The notes under the pieces are model-generated. The model made no database searches. It worked only from the letters and a program-made list of their open reading frames with translations, and was not told the origin of the DNA. The translations under genes and the position numbers were made by a program. Below, in pieces: positions 43,921 through 52,862 of a stretch of 64,000 nt of DNA. Every line of letters begins with the position of its first letter. Within the stretch, counting starts at the first letter, position 1. Location of the stretch: NCBI RefSeq assembly GCF_009650995.1, contig NZ_WHVV01000008.1, positions 62,001 through 126,000 on the forward strand, in the 5' to 3' direction. This DNA is from Sporosarcina cascadiensis (GTDB taxonomy: Bacteria; Bacillota; Bacilli; Bacillales_A; Planococcaceae).

Positions 43921-44481
43921 TTAAATTAACGTCTCTTCCCATTCTTTTCTTAGCAAACCCATGACAAGAATATCATGGTACTTACCAAATCTAAAAAGCT
44001 CTTCTCTAAAAGTGCCTTCTAACTGAAATCCACATTTTTCATAAGAGCCAATAGCTCTTTGATTAAAACCAAAAACTTGAAGTTTAACCTTATTTACATT
44101 CATATAATTAAAAATAAAGTTAAGCAAAACTTTCATTGCATCTGTTCCATAACTTTTCCCCTGGAAGTCAGGACCAATCGAGATCCCAACATGACAAGTG
44201 CCATTGTTCCAGTTAACCAAATAAACAGCTATAGTTCCAATGAATACTTTTTCATCTTTAAGTTCAACGGCAAACATATAGTCATCTTTCTCAGAGCTAA
44301 TTTCTCCAAGAAACTTTTCATGATCTGCTTCAGTTGGTGGAAATGGAATACCATCGTTCATTAGCAGACGACTTTCCATTATGTCCTCAACGTTAGAATA
44401 GCTCTCGTAATCCTCTTTTGTAATTTTGCGCAAGGTTACTTTTTTTCCTGTTAAAAAACTCTGTACATGTTTCTTGATCAA
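43921..44481 (-). CDS. GNAT N-acetyltransferase, RimJ/RimL type
   Basis: The 186-residue protein shows the GNAT fold of the RimJ/RimL group: VTLRKITKEDYESY, IGTIAVYLVNWNNGTCHVGISI and the acetyl-CoA loop IGPDFQGKSYGTDAMKVLL, then KLQVFGFNQRAIGSYEKCGFQLEGTFRE. The start is probably TTG at 44481, seven bases past a GGGGGA site. An in-frame ATG five codons upstream has no site. A large inverted repeat lies just before it. Substrate unknown. Confidence 0.83.
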   Translation of the reverse strand: MIKKHVQSFLTGKKVTLRKITKEDYESYSNVEDIMESRLLMNDGIPFPPTEADHEKFLGEISSEKDDYMFAVELKDEKVFIGTIAVYLVNWNNGTCHVGISIGPDFQGKSYGTDAMKVLLNFIFNYMNVNKVKLQVFGFNQRAIGSYEKCGFQLEGTFREELFRFGKYHDILVMGLLRKEWEETLI

Positions 44482-44500
44482 TTTAGATTCCCCCATTTTT

Positions 44501-44540
44501 CAGGGGTCGCAGTAAAGGGGTTATTTTTACTGTACCCCTG
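44501..44540. repeat. 40-bp inverted repeat upstream of the GNAT gene
   Basis: CAGGGGT-cg-CAGTAAA (44501-44516) pairs with TTTACTG-t-ACCCCTG (44526-44540) around a GGGGTTATT loop. It can form a strong hairpin in either transcript and lies immediately before the GNAT ribosome binding site, so it may affect its translation or end readthrough. Confidence 0.65.
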
Positions 44541-44637
44541 TGACGTTTTGTTCGATTATATCTGTGAAAACGTCTACTACAATGTTCGATAACATAGGCT
44601 AATCTCCCTTTTTGTAATAATTCAAATATACACCAAG

Positions 44638-44844
44638 TTAATGGTATGGATCAACTTCTATCAGTTTCTTCACACTATGACCTGGCTCGGTTGCGGCAAA
44701 ATATAAATTTCTATGTAAACTGCAGCCCTACGTATGAAAATGTACACATCTAGTTTCTTCATCTATCAGCAGACCATGAACTTCAATTTCCAGCTCTCTC
44801 ACTTGGTATCCACCCACTTCATTTGATACACTTAATCGTAACAT
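44638..44844 (-). pseudogene. Remnant of a CHY zinc-finger protein gene
   Basis: On the minus strand an ATG frame encodes ending residues VHGLLIDEETRCVHFHT, then TAG, then in the same frame GCSLHRNLYFAATEPGH through a TAA at 44638. The first part is the N-terminal signature of CHY zinc-finger proteins and the second resembles their C-terminal end (GC-x2-H-x2-LYF). The middle, with most zinc-binding cysteines and histidines, is missing. No ribosome binding site is evident. This looks like a gene with an internal deletion. Confidence 0.55.
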
Positions 44845-44875
44845 GAAAATTATGACTTCTTAGGAGGAGAATTAG

Positions 44876-45901
44876 TTGCAGCAAACTTTAACTGATCTAT
44901 CAAAATATCCTCTCGTACAAGCGCCTATGGCAGGCGTGACGACACCTGAGTTTGTGGCTGCCTGTTCAGAAGCAGGTGCACTGGGTTCTATCGGAGCCGG
45001 CTACCTATCTGCAGAAGACACAAGGCAGTTTATCCAGGAAGTGAAACAGCTGACTTCCAAACCATTTCAAGTAAATCTTTTCGTTCCTGAAAAGACCGCA
45101 GCAAGTGAAGATCAGATTAGAAAAGCGATTCAGGCGTTGAAGCCGATTGCGGATCAGCTGGGGCTTCACGTTGACAAGCCTGTATTTTCATCAACTGAGT
45201 TTAAAGATCAAATCGATGTGATTATTGAAGAAAAAGTTCAAGCTTGTTCATTTACTTTCGGACTCCCCCAACAAGCAATCATTGACAGATTAAAACAACA
45301 CGAAATCTGCCTCATTGGAACTGCCACAACCATAAAGGAAGCACAGCAGGCAGAGCAGGCCGGTATGGACGCAGTCGTTCTTCAAGGAAGCGAAGCGGGC
45401 GGCCATCGCGGCTCATTCAGTGGTGATCTGGAATTAGTGCCGCTGGATCTGCTGTTGGATGAAGCCCGCAAGATCATTCAAATTCCGATAATTGCTGCGG
45501 GCGGTATTGCAACAAAAGAACAGATTGACCGTTTGCAGAAAGTAGGAGCTGCAGCTGTACAGATTGGTACAGCTTTACTTACAGCAAATGAAAGCGGCGC
45601 CAACCCGTATTATAAAGAAGCCCTTCTGCAAGCCGAAGAACAATCTACCGTTTTGACAAAAGTATTTTCAGGTAAATTGGCACGCGGCATAAAAAATTCT
45701 TTCATTAATCAAATGGAGAACTCACCCATTGCGCCGTATCCGTTTCAAAATGATTTGACTAAACCGCTGAGGAGCGCTGCTGCAAAGCAAGGGAAATCAG
45801 GGTATCTGTCATTATGGGCCGGTGAGAATGTGCATCTGTGCAGAAGAGGCAGTGTAAAAGAAATAATCGAGGAACTGGCTGATACTCACACAGCTCCCTA
45901 A
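44876..45901 (+). CDS. Nitronate monooxygenase family protein
   Basis: The 341-residue FMN enzyme has the TIM-barrel landmarks of 2-nitropropane dioxygenase/nitronate monooxygenase: LVQAPMAGVTTPEFVAACSE, GSIGAGYLSAE, the GSEAGGHRGSF phosphate loop and PIIAAGGIATKEQID with QIGTALL. It oxidises nitronates or similar compounds. TTG at 44876 follows AGGAGGAG. It is followed after 82 bases by a SigB-type stress gene with its own promoter. Confidence 0.88.
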   Translation: MQQTLTDLSKYPLVQAPMAGVTTPEFVAACSEAGALGSIGAGYLSAEDTRQFIQEVKQLTSKPFQVNLFVPEKTAASEDQIRKAIQALKPIADQLGLHVDKPVFSSTEFKDQIDVIIEEKVQACSFTFGLPQQAIIDRLKQHEICLIGTATTIKEAQQAEQAGMDAVVLQGSEAGGHRGSFSGDLELVPLDLLLDEARKIIQIPIIAAGGIATKEQIDRLQKVGAAAVQIGTALLTANESGANPYYKEALLQAEEQSTVLTKVFSGKLARGIKNSFINQMENSPIAPYPFQNDLTKPLRSAAAKQGKSGYLSLWAGENVHLCRRGSVKEIIEELADTHTAP

Positions 45902-45917
45902 TAGTTATCAGAATTAC

Positions 45918-45943
45918 GTTTATCAGTTGGCATATAAGGGTAA
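45918..45943 (+). promoter_or_regulatory. SigB-type promoter of the RsbR-like gene
   Basis: GTTTAT (45918-45923), 14 bases and GGGTAA (45938-45943) fit the general stress consensus, 40 bases before the chosen start. Confidence 0.7.
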
Positions 45944-45983
45944 ACACATGCACGTATCTAAAGTATATTCTGAGGTGAACATA

Positions 45984-46802
45984 ATGGTAAACAGCTCTTT
46001 TAATCAACATACAGCAGAAGAATTTTTAGCACAGCATAAAGAAGCCTTTGAGCAGGAGCTTTTCAAACAGGCTGTCAACGTAAAGGATAAAGTCAAAGAG
46101 ATTCTGCAAATCGGTAATATCGATTTGATAAATAATGCACATAAACTCGTTACGTATGTTATTTGGGGTGAAGAAGAGAATTTATACAAATTTGCCAAAC
46201 AGGAAGGTATTGCCTGGTCGACTTTTTCATTGACTCTTGATCTAAAACTTGAATGGGTGCAAGCAATTCGCCGGACTTTGTGGATCTTCATTCAGCGGAT
46301 GATAAAAGAATATAACATCAAGAACTATGACTTTTTTGAATTAGAAGAACAAGTCAATAATCGGATCGATCTCTTTTTAAATGAATTTTTCATTAATTAT
46401 TCTACATATAAAGATGCCCTGCTTCGCGAACAGCGCAATTTGGTTGAAAATTTATCGGTCCCGATTATTCCCATTACGCCGGTAGTGAGTATTCTGCCGT
46501 TAATTGGAACCTTGGACTATTTCCGCGCTAAAATTATGGAAGAACGGGTTTTGACGGAGATCTCCAAAAGGCAAATCCAAACGCTGATTATCGATTTATC
46601 AGGTATAGCAGAAATGGATACAGAAGTAGTTGATCAGTTTCTGAAGATGATTGAAGGGGCGAAAATGATGGGTTGTCACGCGATCATCACTGGACTTAAG
46701 CCCGAGGTTGTGCGAAATATTATCGCACTAGGCGTTGTCTTCGATTCACAGACACAGACATGGGGCACCTTGCAGCAAGCACTGAATATGTATTTTCAGT
46801 AA
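45984..46802 (+). CDS. RsbR-like stressosome protein (globin-like sensor plus STAS domain)
   Basis: The 272-residue protein has an N-terminal helical, non-haem-globin-like region and a C-terminal STAS domain from about residue 160 (PITPVVSILPLIGTLD, TLIIDLSGIAEMDTEVVDQF, GCHAIITGLKPEVVRNI). The conserved phosphorylatable residue of the DLT/SG loop is serine here. Such proteins build the stressosome that releases RsbT to activate SigB. The ATG at 45984 follows GAGGTGAAC; an in-frame upstream codon lies before the promoter. Its own SigB promoter implies feedback. Confidence 0.85.
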   Translation: MVNSSFNQHTAEEFLAQHKEAFEQELFKQAVNVKDKVKEILQIGNIDLINNAHKLVTYVIWGEEENLYKFAKQEGIAWSTFSLTLDLKLEWVQAIRRTLWIFIQRMIKEYNIKNYDFFELEEQVNNRIDLFLNEFFINYSTYKDALLREQRNLVENLSVPIIPITPVVSILPLIGTLDYFRAKIMEERVLTEISKRQIQTLIIDLSGIAEMDTEVVDQFLKMIEGAKMMGCHAIITGLKPEVVRNIIALGVVFDSQTQTWGTLQQALNMYFQ

Positions 46803-46834
46803 ACAAGCGATACCCTTTGAGGTATCGCTTGTTT
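46801..46834. terminator. Bidirectional terminator between the RsbR-like and YqcI-like genes
   Basis: AAACAAGCGATACC and GGTATCGCTTGTTT are perfect 14-base arms around CTTTGA. Confidence 0.92.
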
Positions 46835-47564
46835 ACATTTCTTTATGGCTGAACGGGCATTTCCCTGTTAGGGGTTCGCAGTCATCGCCGATGAAAAATT
46901 GTTTCCATTCATTGTGTGACGGATCTCCAAAGTGACTGATATCCGGATGCTTCGGCAGATTATCCCAGACTTCTACCCGCTCCCGAACTTTTTCCCGCGA
47001 GTTGATGCCGCCTTTCTCTGTACCTTCTAAACCTTTGAATATTTTTCGCGGCTGAAATCCAATGACCATGCCGTTGCCGAGATCGCGCGTTTTCCTCTGC
47101 TTGTAGGCAGGTGCATTTCCGAAGGCAAAAATCGGCTCTCCATGAAAACGGAAATCCCATAAGTGATGATCTGGATCGCGCGGTGCGTCGGCAGGCCACT
47201 CCACTTTATCTTCTGTATGTAAATATTGAAGAATATCCCAAAACTGCTGACGGTACTCTTCCAGCGATCCTTCGGTTTCAAACGGCTCAACAAATACAAA
47301 CAGCCCGTGCCGCTTATGTTTAGGGTTATCAAATAAGGCCAAAAAAGCTTCCAATGCTTCAGGAAGATCAGACCAATCGTCCTGAGAGATATAGGCATAT
47401 CGTAATTCGCCCTTTAATTCCCCGCTCATACCGAAATAGCAGGGAAATGTTTTATCAGTCACAATATCATGGAATGTCTGATATTCCTGCAGCAGCCACT
47501 CCGGCAAATCTTTGCGCTCTGAAAAATCTTCTTTCGTCAATAAAGCATTTGATGTCTGGATCAA
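46833..47564 (-). CDS. YqcI/YcgG family protein
   Basis: The 243-residue soluble protein matches the YqcI/YcgG family: FPCYFGMSGELKGELRYAYI, HGLFVFVEPFE, WDFRFHGEPIFAFGNAPAY and the C-terminal CEPLTGKCPFSH with two cysteines. The function is unknown. TTG at 47564 has a GGGGGA site; a longer in-frame start upstream lies within the promoter, so the shorter form is right. A SigB-type promoter precedes it. Confidence 0.85.
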   Translation of the reverse strand: MIQTSNALLTKEDFSERKDLPEWLLQEYQTFHDIVTDKTFPCYFGMSGELKGELRYAYISQDDWSDLPEALEAFLALFDNPKHKRHGLFVFVEPFETEGSLEEYRQQFWDILQYLHTEDKVEWPADAPRDPDHHLWDFRFHGEPIFAFGNAPAYKQRKTRDLGNGMVIGFQPRKIFKGLEGTEKGGINSREKVRERVEVWDNLPKHPDISHFGDPSHNEWKQFFIGDDCEPLTGKCPFSHKEM

Positions 47565-47602
47565 CGGTTTATCCCCCTTCGACTTACTATACTGTACTAT
47601 GA

Positions 47603-47628
47603 ATACCCTAACTTTCTGGTAATGAAAC
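47603..47628 (-). promoter_or_regulatory. SigB-type promoter of the YqcI-like gene
   Basis: On the minus strand GTTTCA (47628-47623), 14 bases and GGGTAT (47608-47603) closely fit the SigB consensus, about 40 bases before the TTG start. Confidence 0.75.
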
Positions 47629-47695
47629 ATATCAGGCTGCAAGTTCATAGAGCGTATCGGGTCATTCAGTTGGAAAAGAACCGCTGATCTCCCAT

Positions 47696-48721
47696 CTAGT
47701 CTATAGCATTAAGTTTCACTTCAGTTGGACTTTTCCCGTCTCTGTCAATTCTATATAAATGGTAGTCAGATGTACGCTGACCAAAGCCGCGGTCTACCAT
47801 AAAATAGATTTTATCATCCGCCCCAAGTTTTGGATTCGATGAGGATTCTTTTAATGCCGTCAGCTGTTCCGTCTTATACGTTCTCCAATTAAAAGTGAAC
47901 AGTTCATATTCATAGGTCCCGTTTTCATCTGTCCCCCCGACTGCCTGATAAACAATTTCCTGACTTTCCGGGATAATGACAAAATCGTAAATATCGTCTG
48001 CCTGTACCGGACTGCTGATTATCGACTTTTCATCTGGATTATTCAGTGGAATTTCAAAAATTCGCTGACTCGAAGAAAATATATCATCTGCCGTTTCCGC
48101 ATGCTCATCATCATCCATCTGTACAAATACAGAATTTTTTTCTGCCGATACCTGCAGAGACATCATACTGTATTTCTTCATATCCGTATGTTTCGTCTGT
48201 TTTTTCTCTGTTAAATGATAACTGTATACATCAAATTCATGAGGTCTTTCCGAAGCGACCGGCGAATAATTCGTCACGATACCCGCCTGCAAATAAAACA
48301 GTACATCCGGAGTCTTCGGATCAAACACCAATTCCGTAATCAGAGAATCTGAGGAAAAGACCATTTTATCTTCCTCTTTTTCCAAATCATAAATATGCAC
48401 TTCTGTTTCTTCACTCGTTTCAAGCTCTTTTTCCGCCACCGTGTAGGCCAGCATTTTGCCGTCACTGGAAAATACAGTATCAGTAATCGCATCTTCAACC
48501 GGCAATTGTACAAGAGGCTTTTCTTCGTTGCTGACAAATAAATTCGCAACCCCTTTTTCATATGTTATATAAGCAATATCCCCGTTTGCAGATACATCAT
48601 ATACATCCGTCAATCCTGCCTGCTTTTCATTGTCATCCTTGTCGAACATCAACCCGAGAATAATGAATGCAAACGTCAGGAACGCTATAAAACTTAATAA
48701 GACTACCAGCGATTTTTTCAT
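47696..48721 (-). CDS. Membrane-anchored beta-propeller-like protein, unknown function
   Basis: The 341-residue product has one N-terminal membrane anchor (MKKSLVVLLSFIAFLTFAFI) and an external region made of repeated beta units (SANGDIAYITYEKGVANLF, SSDGKMLAYTV, LGADDKIYFMVDRGF) as in TolB/YvrL-like propellers. It is the third gene of the PadR operon, 13 bases after the second. GAAGGGGGAAA precedes the ATG. Function unknown; a sensor or surface role fits the topology. Confidence 0.72.
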   Translation of the reverse strand: MKKSLVVLLSFIAFLTFAFIILGLMFDKDDNEKQAGLTDVYDVSANGDIAYITYEKGVANLFVSNEEKPLVQLPVEDAITDTVFSSDGKMLAYTVAEKELETSEETEVHIYDLEKEEDKMVFSSDSLITELVFDPKTPDVLFYLQAGIVTNYSPVASERPHEFDVYSYHLTEKKQTKHTDMKKYSMMSLQVSAEKNSVFVQMDDDEHAETADDIFSSSQRIFEIPLNNPDEKSIISSPVQADDIYDFVIIPESQEIVYQAVGGTDENGTYEYELFTFNWRTYKTEQLTALKESSSNPKLGADDKIYFMVDRGFGQRTSDYHLYRIDRDGKSPTEVKLNAID

Positions 48722-48734
48722 ATAGTTTCCCCCT

Positions 48735-49619
48735 TCACATTCCCGTAAGCCCAAATGTTCTGAACAGCCAAATACCTGCAGCTGCCCCAACCAGCAGTAT
48801 TTCAAAAAACGCCACAGCATAAGCGGGTGCTTTCAGCTTCAAAGCTAAGAGCTTCAGCTGGACCATATAGAAAATCCCCCAAAATATAAGCGGTATCAGA
48901 ATCACCAAGAATACAGCATTCATTTCTCCAGCGAACAGCATGATTGCCCAAACAAAGAATAATGTAATAAAAGTCAGAATAATTCCTATGGTGATATTAA
49001 TAAAATGAATCCACTTCGCATGTTTTTGCAGCGACTGTTTGGATGAAGGAAAATCATAAATAGTCGTACGGTAAACTAAAATAATAGAAAGCAGCACAAT
49101 GGCGTACGAGAATATACTCAGTACGGCGGAATAACTTAAATCTAAATCCGCAGCCAGCAGACTGCCTGCAGCAAATACCGCTATATGACTGAGCAGCAGC
49201 CCATTCATCCACAGGCGGCGATTCATCGATTGAACTGGACGCAGTGTGACAGTTAAAATGAATGCACTTACTATTACGGCTAATAGCAACCAGATCATAT
49301 GAGCGTCGCCGCGGGTAAATAATTGCAGTGCATATACACTGTACGCAAAAATCAATGAGGCACTTGAAAGAATCAGCATCATTTCCCTTCGGTATGGATA
49401 CATCGCCTGCTGCAGCTGTTTTCCTACTTCTTTGTCGTCGCCAAAATTCAACATAGCCATCTGAACCGCCTCCTCTTTCGAATACCCTTGATTATGCAGG
49501 TCTTCAAACGCACATTGCAGATGACTGAGCAATTCTTCGCTCAAATCATTGCGTTCTTCCTGATTACTGTCCGTCTGCCTGACGATGCCCTTGACAAAAC
49601 GCTCAAATACTTCACTCAT
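48735..49619 (-). CDS. HAAS-domain (permease prefix) membrane protein
   Basis: The 294-residue protein starts with a HAAS-type helical domain (EERNDLSEELLSHLQCAFEDL, then GYSKEEAVQMAMLNFGDDKEVGKQLQ) and continues with about six membrane helices. HAAS proteins usually lie next to PadR regulators, as here. The ATG overlaps the padR stop (ATGA), so they are translationally coupled. The protein may tune membrane or envelope functions; mechanism unknown. Confidence 0.82.
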   Translation of the reverse strand: MSEVFERFVKGIVRQTDSNQEERNDLSEELLSHLQCAFEDLHNQGYSKEEAVQMAMLNFGDDKEVGKQLQQAMYPYRREMMLILSSASLIFAYSVYALQLFTRGDAHMIWLLLAVIVSAFILTVTLRPVQSMNRRLWMNGLLLSHIAVFAAGSLLAADLDLSYSAVLSIFSYAIVLLSIILVYRTTIYDFPSSKQSLQKHAKWIHFINITIGIILTFITLFFVWAIMLFAGEMNAVFLVILIPLIFWGIFYMVQLKLLALKLKAPAYAVAFFEILLVGAAAGIWLFRTFGLTGM

Positions 49620-49939
49620 GTCAGACCATCCGAACTTTTGCGGACAAGTGCGTTCATCCACTCCCAGTTTTCCTGCTTGTTCTCCAGTGCCAAACCGCCT
49701 TCATCAGTCAGCCGGTAGTATTTCCTCCGGCCGCTATCCGTTTCCTTCCAGTACGACTCCACCCAGCTCTTTTTTTCCAGTCGCTTAAGAGCAGCATATA
49801 GTGTACCTTCACTCATTTCGTACGTGTCGTTGCTTAACTCTTTTAAAACTTTGACAATCTCATAGCCATATAAATCACGCTGCGAAATCAGTGATAATAA
49901 AATCAAGTCGATACTGCCTTTCATCATTTCCTGATCCAT
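49616..49939 (-). CDS. PadR family transcriptional regulator
   Basis: The 107-residue protein is a short PadR: winged helix with LILLSLISQRDLYGYEIVKVL, SEGTLYAALKRLEKKSWVES and RRKYYRLTDEG. It should bind a dyad operator and repress its own operon. AGAGGTG precedes the ATG at 49939. A perfect 12-bp palindrome with ATGTACAT at its centre lies 31 bases upstream. Confidence 0.9.
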   Translation of the reverse strand: MDQEMMKGSIDLILLSLISQRDLYGYEIVKVLKELSNDTYEMSEGTLYAALKRLEKKSWVESYWKETDSGRRKYYRLTDEGGLALENKQENWEWMNALVRKSSDGLT

Positions 49940-49969
49940 TCTATTCACCTCTTTTTATACATACTAGCA

Positions 49970-49981
49970 CGATGTACATCG
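49970..49981. promoter_or_regulatory. Probable PadR operator
   Basis: CGATGTACATCG is a perfect 12-bp palindrome upstream of padR with the ATGT/ACAT halves common in PadR sites. Autoregulation is inferred. Confidence 0.6.
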
Positions 49982-50008
49982 CATTACAATGTATCGACCG
50001 AAAAATAA

Positions 50009-50038
50009 CACCTTACCGAGTTTATTCGATAAGGTGCA
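50009..50038 (-). terminator. Terminator of the AhpD-like gene
   Basis: CACCTTA and TAAGGTG arms extended by CCGA/TCG form a hairpin just past the stop of the minus-strand gene. Confidence 0.7.
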
Positions 50039-50044
50039 GGCATA

Positions 50045-50413
50045 TTATTGGATAGGATTCGGGTCTTCCGTCAATTCGTCGACTGTCTGCATGACCAGTG
50101 TCACTGCCTGGCTCAATGCACTGCCGCCGCCCAGAGCAGCCGCCACGCCTACTGCTTCTAAAATTTCCACTTCTGTACATCCTGCGTCAACACAGCCTTT
50201 CGTATGGTAGACGATACAGTATTCGCTGTGAGCATATACACTGACAGCCAATGCGATTAGATGCTTATGTTTCTGACTGATTTCGCCTTCCTCAAAACCG
50301 ACTTCCGAAAACGCATTGAACGATTTCACCAAGCTCGGTACCTTCTCCATCATCATGCCCATGCCCATTTTGTAATCCTGCAGCACGGCGTCTGTAAATG
50401 TGATTTCCTCCAT
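50045..50413 (-). CDS. Carboxymuconolactone decarboxylase/AhpD-like protein (YurZ type)
   Basis: The 122-residue protein has the AhpD-like core ALAVSVYAHSEYCIVYHTKGCVDAG and EVEILEAVGVAAALGGGSAL. The usual CxxC pair is replaced by C-x4-H here, as in YurZ, so redox chemistry is uncertain. It probably forms a helical oligomer in the cytosol. A GGGAGG-type site precedes the ATG. Confidence 0.83.
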   Translation of the reverse strand: MEEITFTDAVLQDYKMGMGMMMEKVPSLVKSFNAFSEVGFEEGEISQKHKHLIALAVSVYAHSEYCIVYHTKGCVDAGCTEVEILEAVGVAAALGGGSALSQAVTLVMQTVDELTEDPNPIQ

Positions 50414-50514
50414 TATATTCCCTCCAATTCACCAGTAGTATGTCCGCCGGGTTTGTTTGCTATTCACTAAGAAAGGCAATGATATAGACAGCAAATCTAA
50501 AGGAGCGGATTCTA

Positions 50515-51012
50515 ATGAAAATTGTCATTACAGGCGATACGCATATTCCTGGAAGAGGAAAAGAACTGCCGCCGCGGCTCGTTCAGGAATGCGAAACAGC
50601 TGATTTAATTTTACATACAGGAGACTGGAAAACGATAGAAGTCTGCGAAATGCTGTCAGAATTTGCAGAAGTACAGGGAGTAACCGGAAATGTGGATGAC
50701 AACAAAATGAAAGAGAAATTTCCGCTTCGGCAAGTGATTGAAGCGGAAGGTTTTCGTATTGGGATTGTGCATGGACACGGAGAGAAAAAGACAACTGAAA
50801 GACGTGCAATTGAAGCATTCGATGGGGTGCCGCTCGATGTGCTTGTATTCGGGCACTCCCATATTCCCATGCTTCGTTATATGGATCAGACACTGATCAT
50901 CAACCCCGGCTCCCCCACCGATAAACGCAAACTGCCCCACTATTCATTTGCAGTATTGCATCTCGATAAAGAAATTCGTGCGGAGATGGTGTTTTACAAA
51001 CAGAAAGCTTAA
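50515..51012 (+). CDS. Metallophosphoesterase, YfcE/MJ0936 family
   Basis: The 165-residue protein has the full set of metal motifs: GDTHIPG at the N-terminus, HTGDW, TGNVDD, the GIVHGHG histidine pair and VFGHSHIP. These are small cyclic phosphodiesterase-like enzymes with unknown in vivo substrate. AAAGGAG precedes the ATG. Its last four bases overlap the end of the convergent namA gene. Confidence 0.88.
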   Translation: MKIVITGDTHIPGRGKELPPRLVQECETADLILHTGDWKTIEVCEMLSEFAEVQGVTGNVDDNKMKEKFPLRQVIEAEGFRIGIVHGHGEKKTTERRAIEAFDGVPLDVLVFGHSHIPMLRYMDQTLIINPGSPTDKRKLPHYSFAVLHLDKEIRAEMVFYKQKA

Positions 51013-52031
51013 GAGAACGTCCAGCCGCGGCTGTATTGAACAGGCGGCTCGATTTCAACTCCCAGTTCCTTCGCGGCAGTGTACGGCCAATAAGGATCAC
51101 GAAGCAATTCCCGCGCAAGCAAAACGATATCCGCTCTGCCATTTTGCAGAATTTCTTCCGCCTGCACCGCAGAAGTGATCAGTCCAACCGCTCCAGTGGG
51201 AATATCCGCTTCTTTGCGGACTTGTTCTGCGTAAGGCACTTGGTAACCCGGAAATGCATTAATTTTTGCCGGGACAACCGCACCTGAGCTGACATCGATT
51301 AAATCCACGCCCTGCTCTTTCATCCAGCGTGCCATTTCCACGTATTGCGCTGTATCCATGCCGCCCTCCGTATAATCCTCTGCAGAAATACGGACGAACA
51401 GCGGTCCTTCCCATACCGAACGTACGGCGTCAATCACTTGTCGTAATAGCCGATAGCGATTTTCTGCAGAGCCGCCGTATTCATCAGTCCGCTTATTAGA
51501 AAGCGGCGATAAAAACTCATTGATCAGATAACCATGTGCCGCGTGAATTTCAATTACTTCGAAGCCTGCCTGCTTAGATCGTACAGCAGCCGCCTTAAAA
51601 GCTTCGATCGTTACTTTAATATCTTCAATTGTCATCTCAGCCGGCGTCTTATATTCCCCGCTGAATGCAATCGCACTTGGTGCGTAGATTGACCCGTCTA
51701 CCGTCGCTTTTCTGCCGGCATGCGCCAGCTGAATACCCGTACGTGAACCATGCTGTTTCATTAAGCGGACAATTTCCGCCAGCCCTTCAATATGATTATC
51801 TGACCAGATGCCGAGGTCTTCATTTGAAATTCTGCCCTGCGGCTGAACCGCTGTCGCCTCGACGATAATCAGTCCGACTTGGCCCACCGCACGTGTTGGA
51901 TAATGAGTTTTATGCCAGTCTTCTACTTTTCCGTCTTGATTATGCGAAGAATACATACACATCGGCGACATAGCGATACGATTTTTGAACTCTACTCCCC
52001 GAATTGTAAAAGGTGAAAATAAAGTTGTCAT
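51009..52031 (-). CDS. namA: NADPH dehydrogenase, Old Yellow Enzyme family (YqjM)
   Basis: The 340-residue FMN protein matches Yqj[26 protein letters not shown] with the active cysteine, [36 protein letters not shown] and [10 protein letters not shown]. It reduces activated alkenes and quinones, probably as detoxification. The ATG at 52031 follows CAAGGAGGAC; an in-frame upstream extension is not part of the family. Confidence 0.93.
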   Translation of the reverse strand: MTTLFSPFTIRGVEFKNRIAMSPMCMYSSHNQDGKVEDWHKTHYPTRAVGQVGLIIVEATAVQPQGRISNEDLGIWSDNHIEGLAEIVRLMKQHGSRTGIQLAHAGRKATVDGSIYAPSAIAFSGEYKTPAEMTIEDIKVTIEAFKAAAVRSKQAGFEVIEIHAAHGYLINEFLSPLSNKRTDEYGGSAENRYRLLRQVIDAVRSVWEGPLFVRISAEDYTEGGMDTAQYVEMARWMKEQGVDLIDVSSGAVVPAKINAFPGYQVPYAEQVRKEADIPTGAVGLITSAVQAEEILQNGRADIVLLARELLRDPYWPYTAAKELGVEIEPPVQYSRGWTFS

Positions 52032-52181
52032 GAATTTGTCCTCCTTGAATAACAGATAGAAAAAGTATAGCAAATCTGCATAAGATTTAACTGATTCAGG
52101 ATTGAAGGAAGCAAAATGAAACATATGGATGCGGGGAAACGTATAGGATGTAAAGAGGAAGTGAAAGGAGCCTGATAATTT

Positions 52182-52805
52182 TTGAATCCATTACTGACCA
52201 TTTGGACACAGCCGAAACGGACAATTGAATATGTATTGGAACATAAAACATGGAGCTACAGCGTTTTTATTTTAGCTTTGACCTCACTGAGCTTGGGATT
52301 AACGGTTTTTGAGAACTCAGGGTTTCTATTGGGACTGCCGCTCATTGCAATTGTCATGATTGGCATAATTTTTTCTTTTACCGGCGGAGTCATCGGCTGG
52401 TTCATCAATGCCGGGCTTTACACGTGGGTAGGCAAATGGCTTGGCGGGAGCGGAAACTTTAAAGACATGGCGACAGTGACGCTGCTTGGCTCCATCCCAA
52501 TGATCTGGATATTTCCTTTTAATTTTCTGATGCTTGCGATCTACGGAAAGGATTTATTTATTGATTCGAGTACTACGCCGTTTTCGGGTCCGGTGCCGTT
52601 CGGCGTGACCCTGTTTTCAAATCTGCTGATGATTGGTCTCGGTGTATTCAGTACGGTAATCGTTTCAAAGTCGATCGGTGTGGTCCATCAGTTTTCCGCA
52701 TGGCGAGGTTTTGGAACGATTATGATTATTGTCGGTATACTGTTAGCGCTAATGATTCCATTTTTCATTCTGCTGTTCATGTTTTTATTTATGGTTGGTG
52801 TTTAA
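52182..52805 (+). CDS. Yip1-family membrane protein
   Basis: The 207-residue product starts with a short cytosolic segment ([17 protein letters not shown]), typical of Yip1/YesK-like proteins, followed by five membrane helices. The start is TTG at 52182, eleven bases past AAAGGAG. Function unknown in bacteria. A weak hairpin (AGCTG/CAGCT) follows the stop. Confidence 0.8.
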   Translation: MNPLLTIWTQPKRTIEYVLEHKTWSYSVFILALTSLSLGLTVFENSGFLLGLPLIAIVMIGIIFSFTGGVIGWFINAGLYTWVGKWLGGSGNFKDMATVTLLGSIPMIWIFPFNFLMLAIYGKDLFIDSSTTPFSGPVPFGVTLFSNLLMIGLGVFSTVIVSKSIGVVHQFSAWRGFGTIMIIVGILLALMIPFFILLFMFLFMVGV

Positions 52806-52862
52806 CAGCATGAATTTATTGTGCAGCTGGGACTCTTCCCGCATGAGGGACAGCTTTTACGA

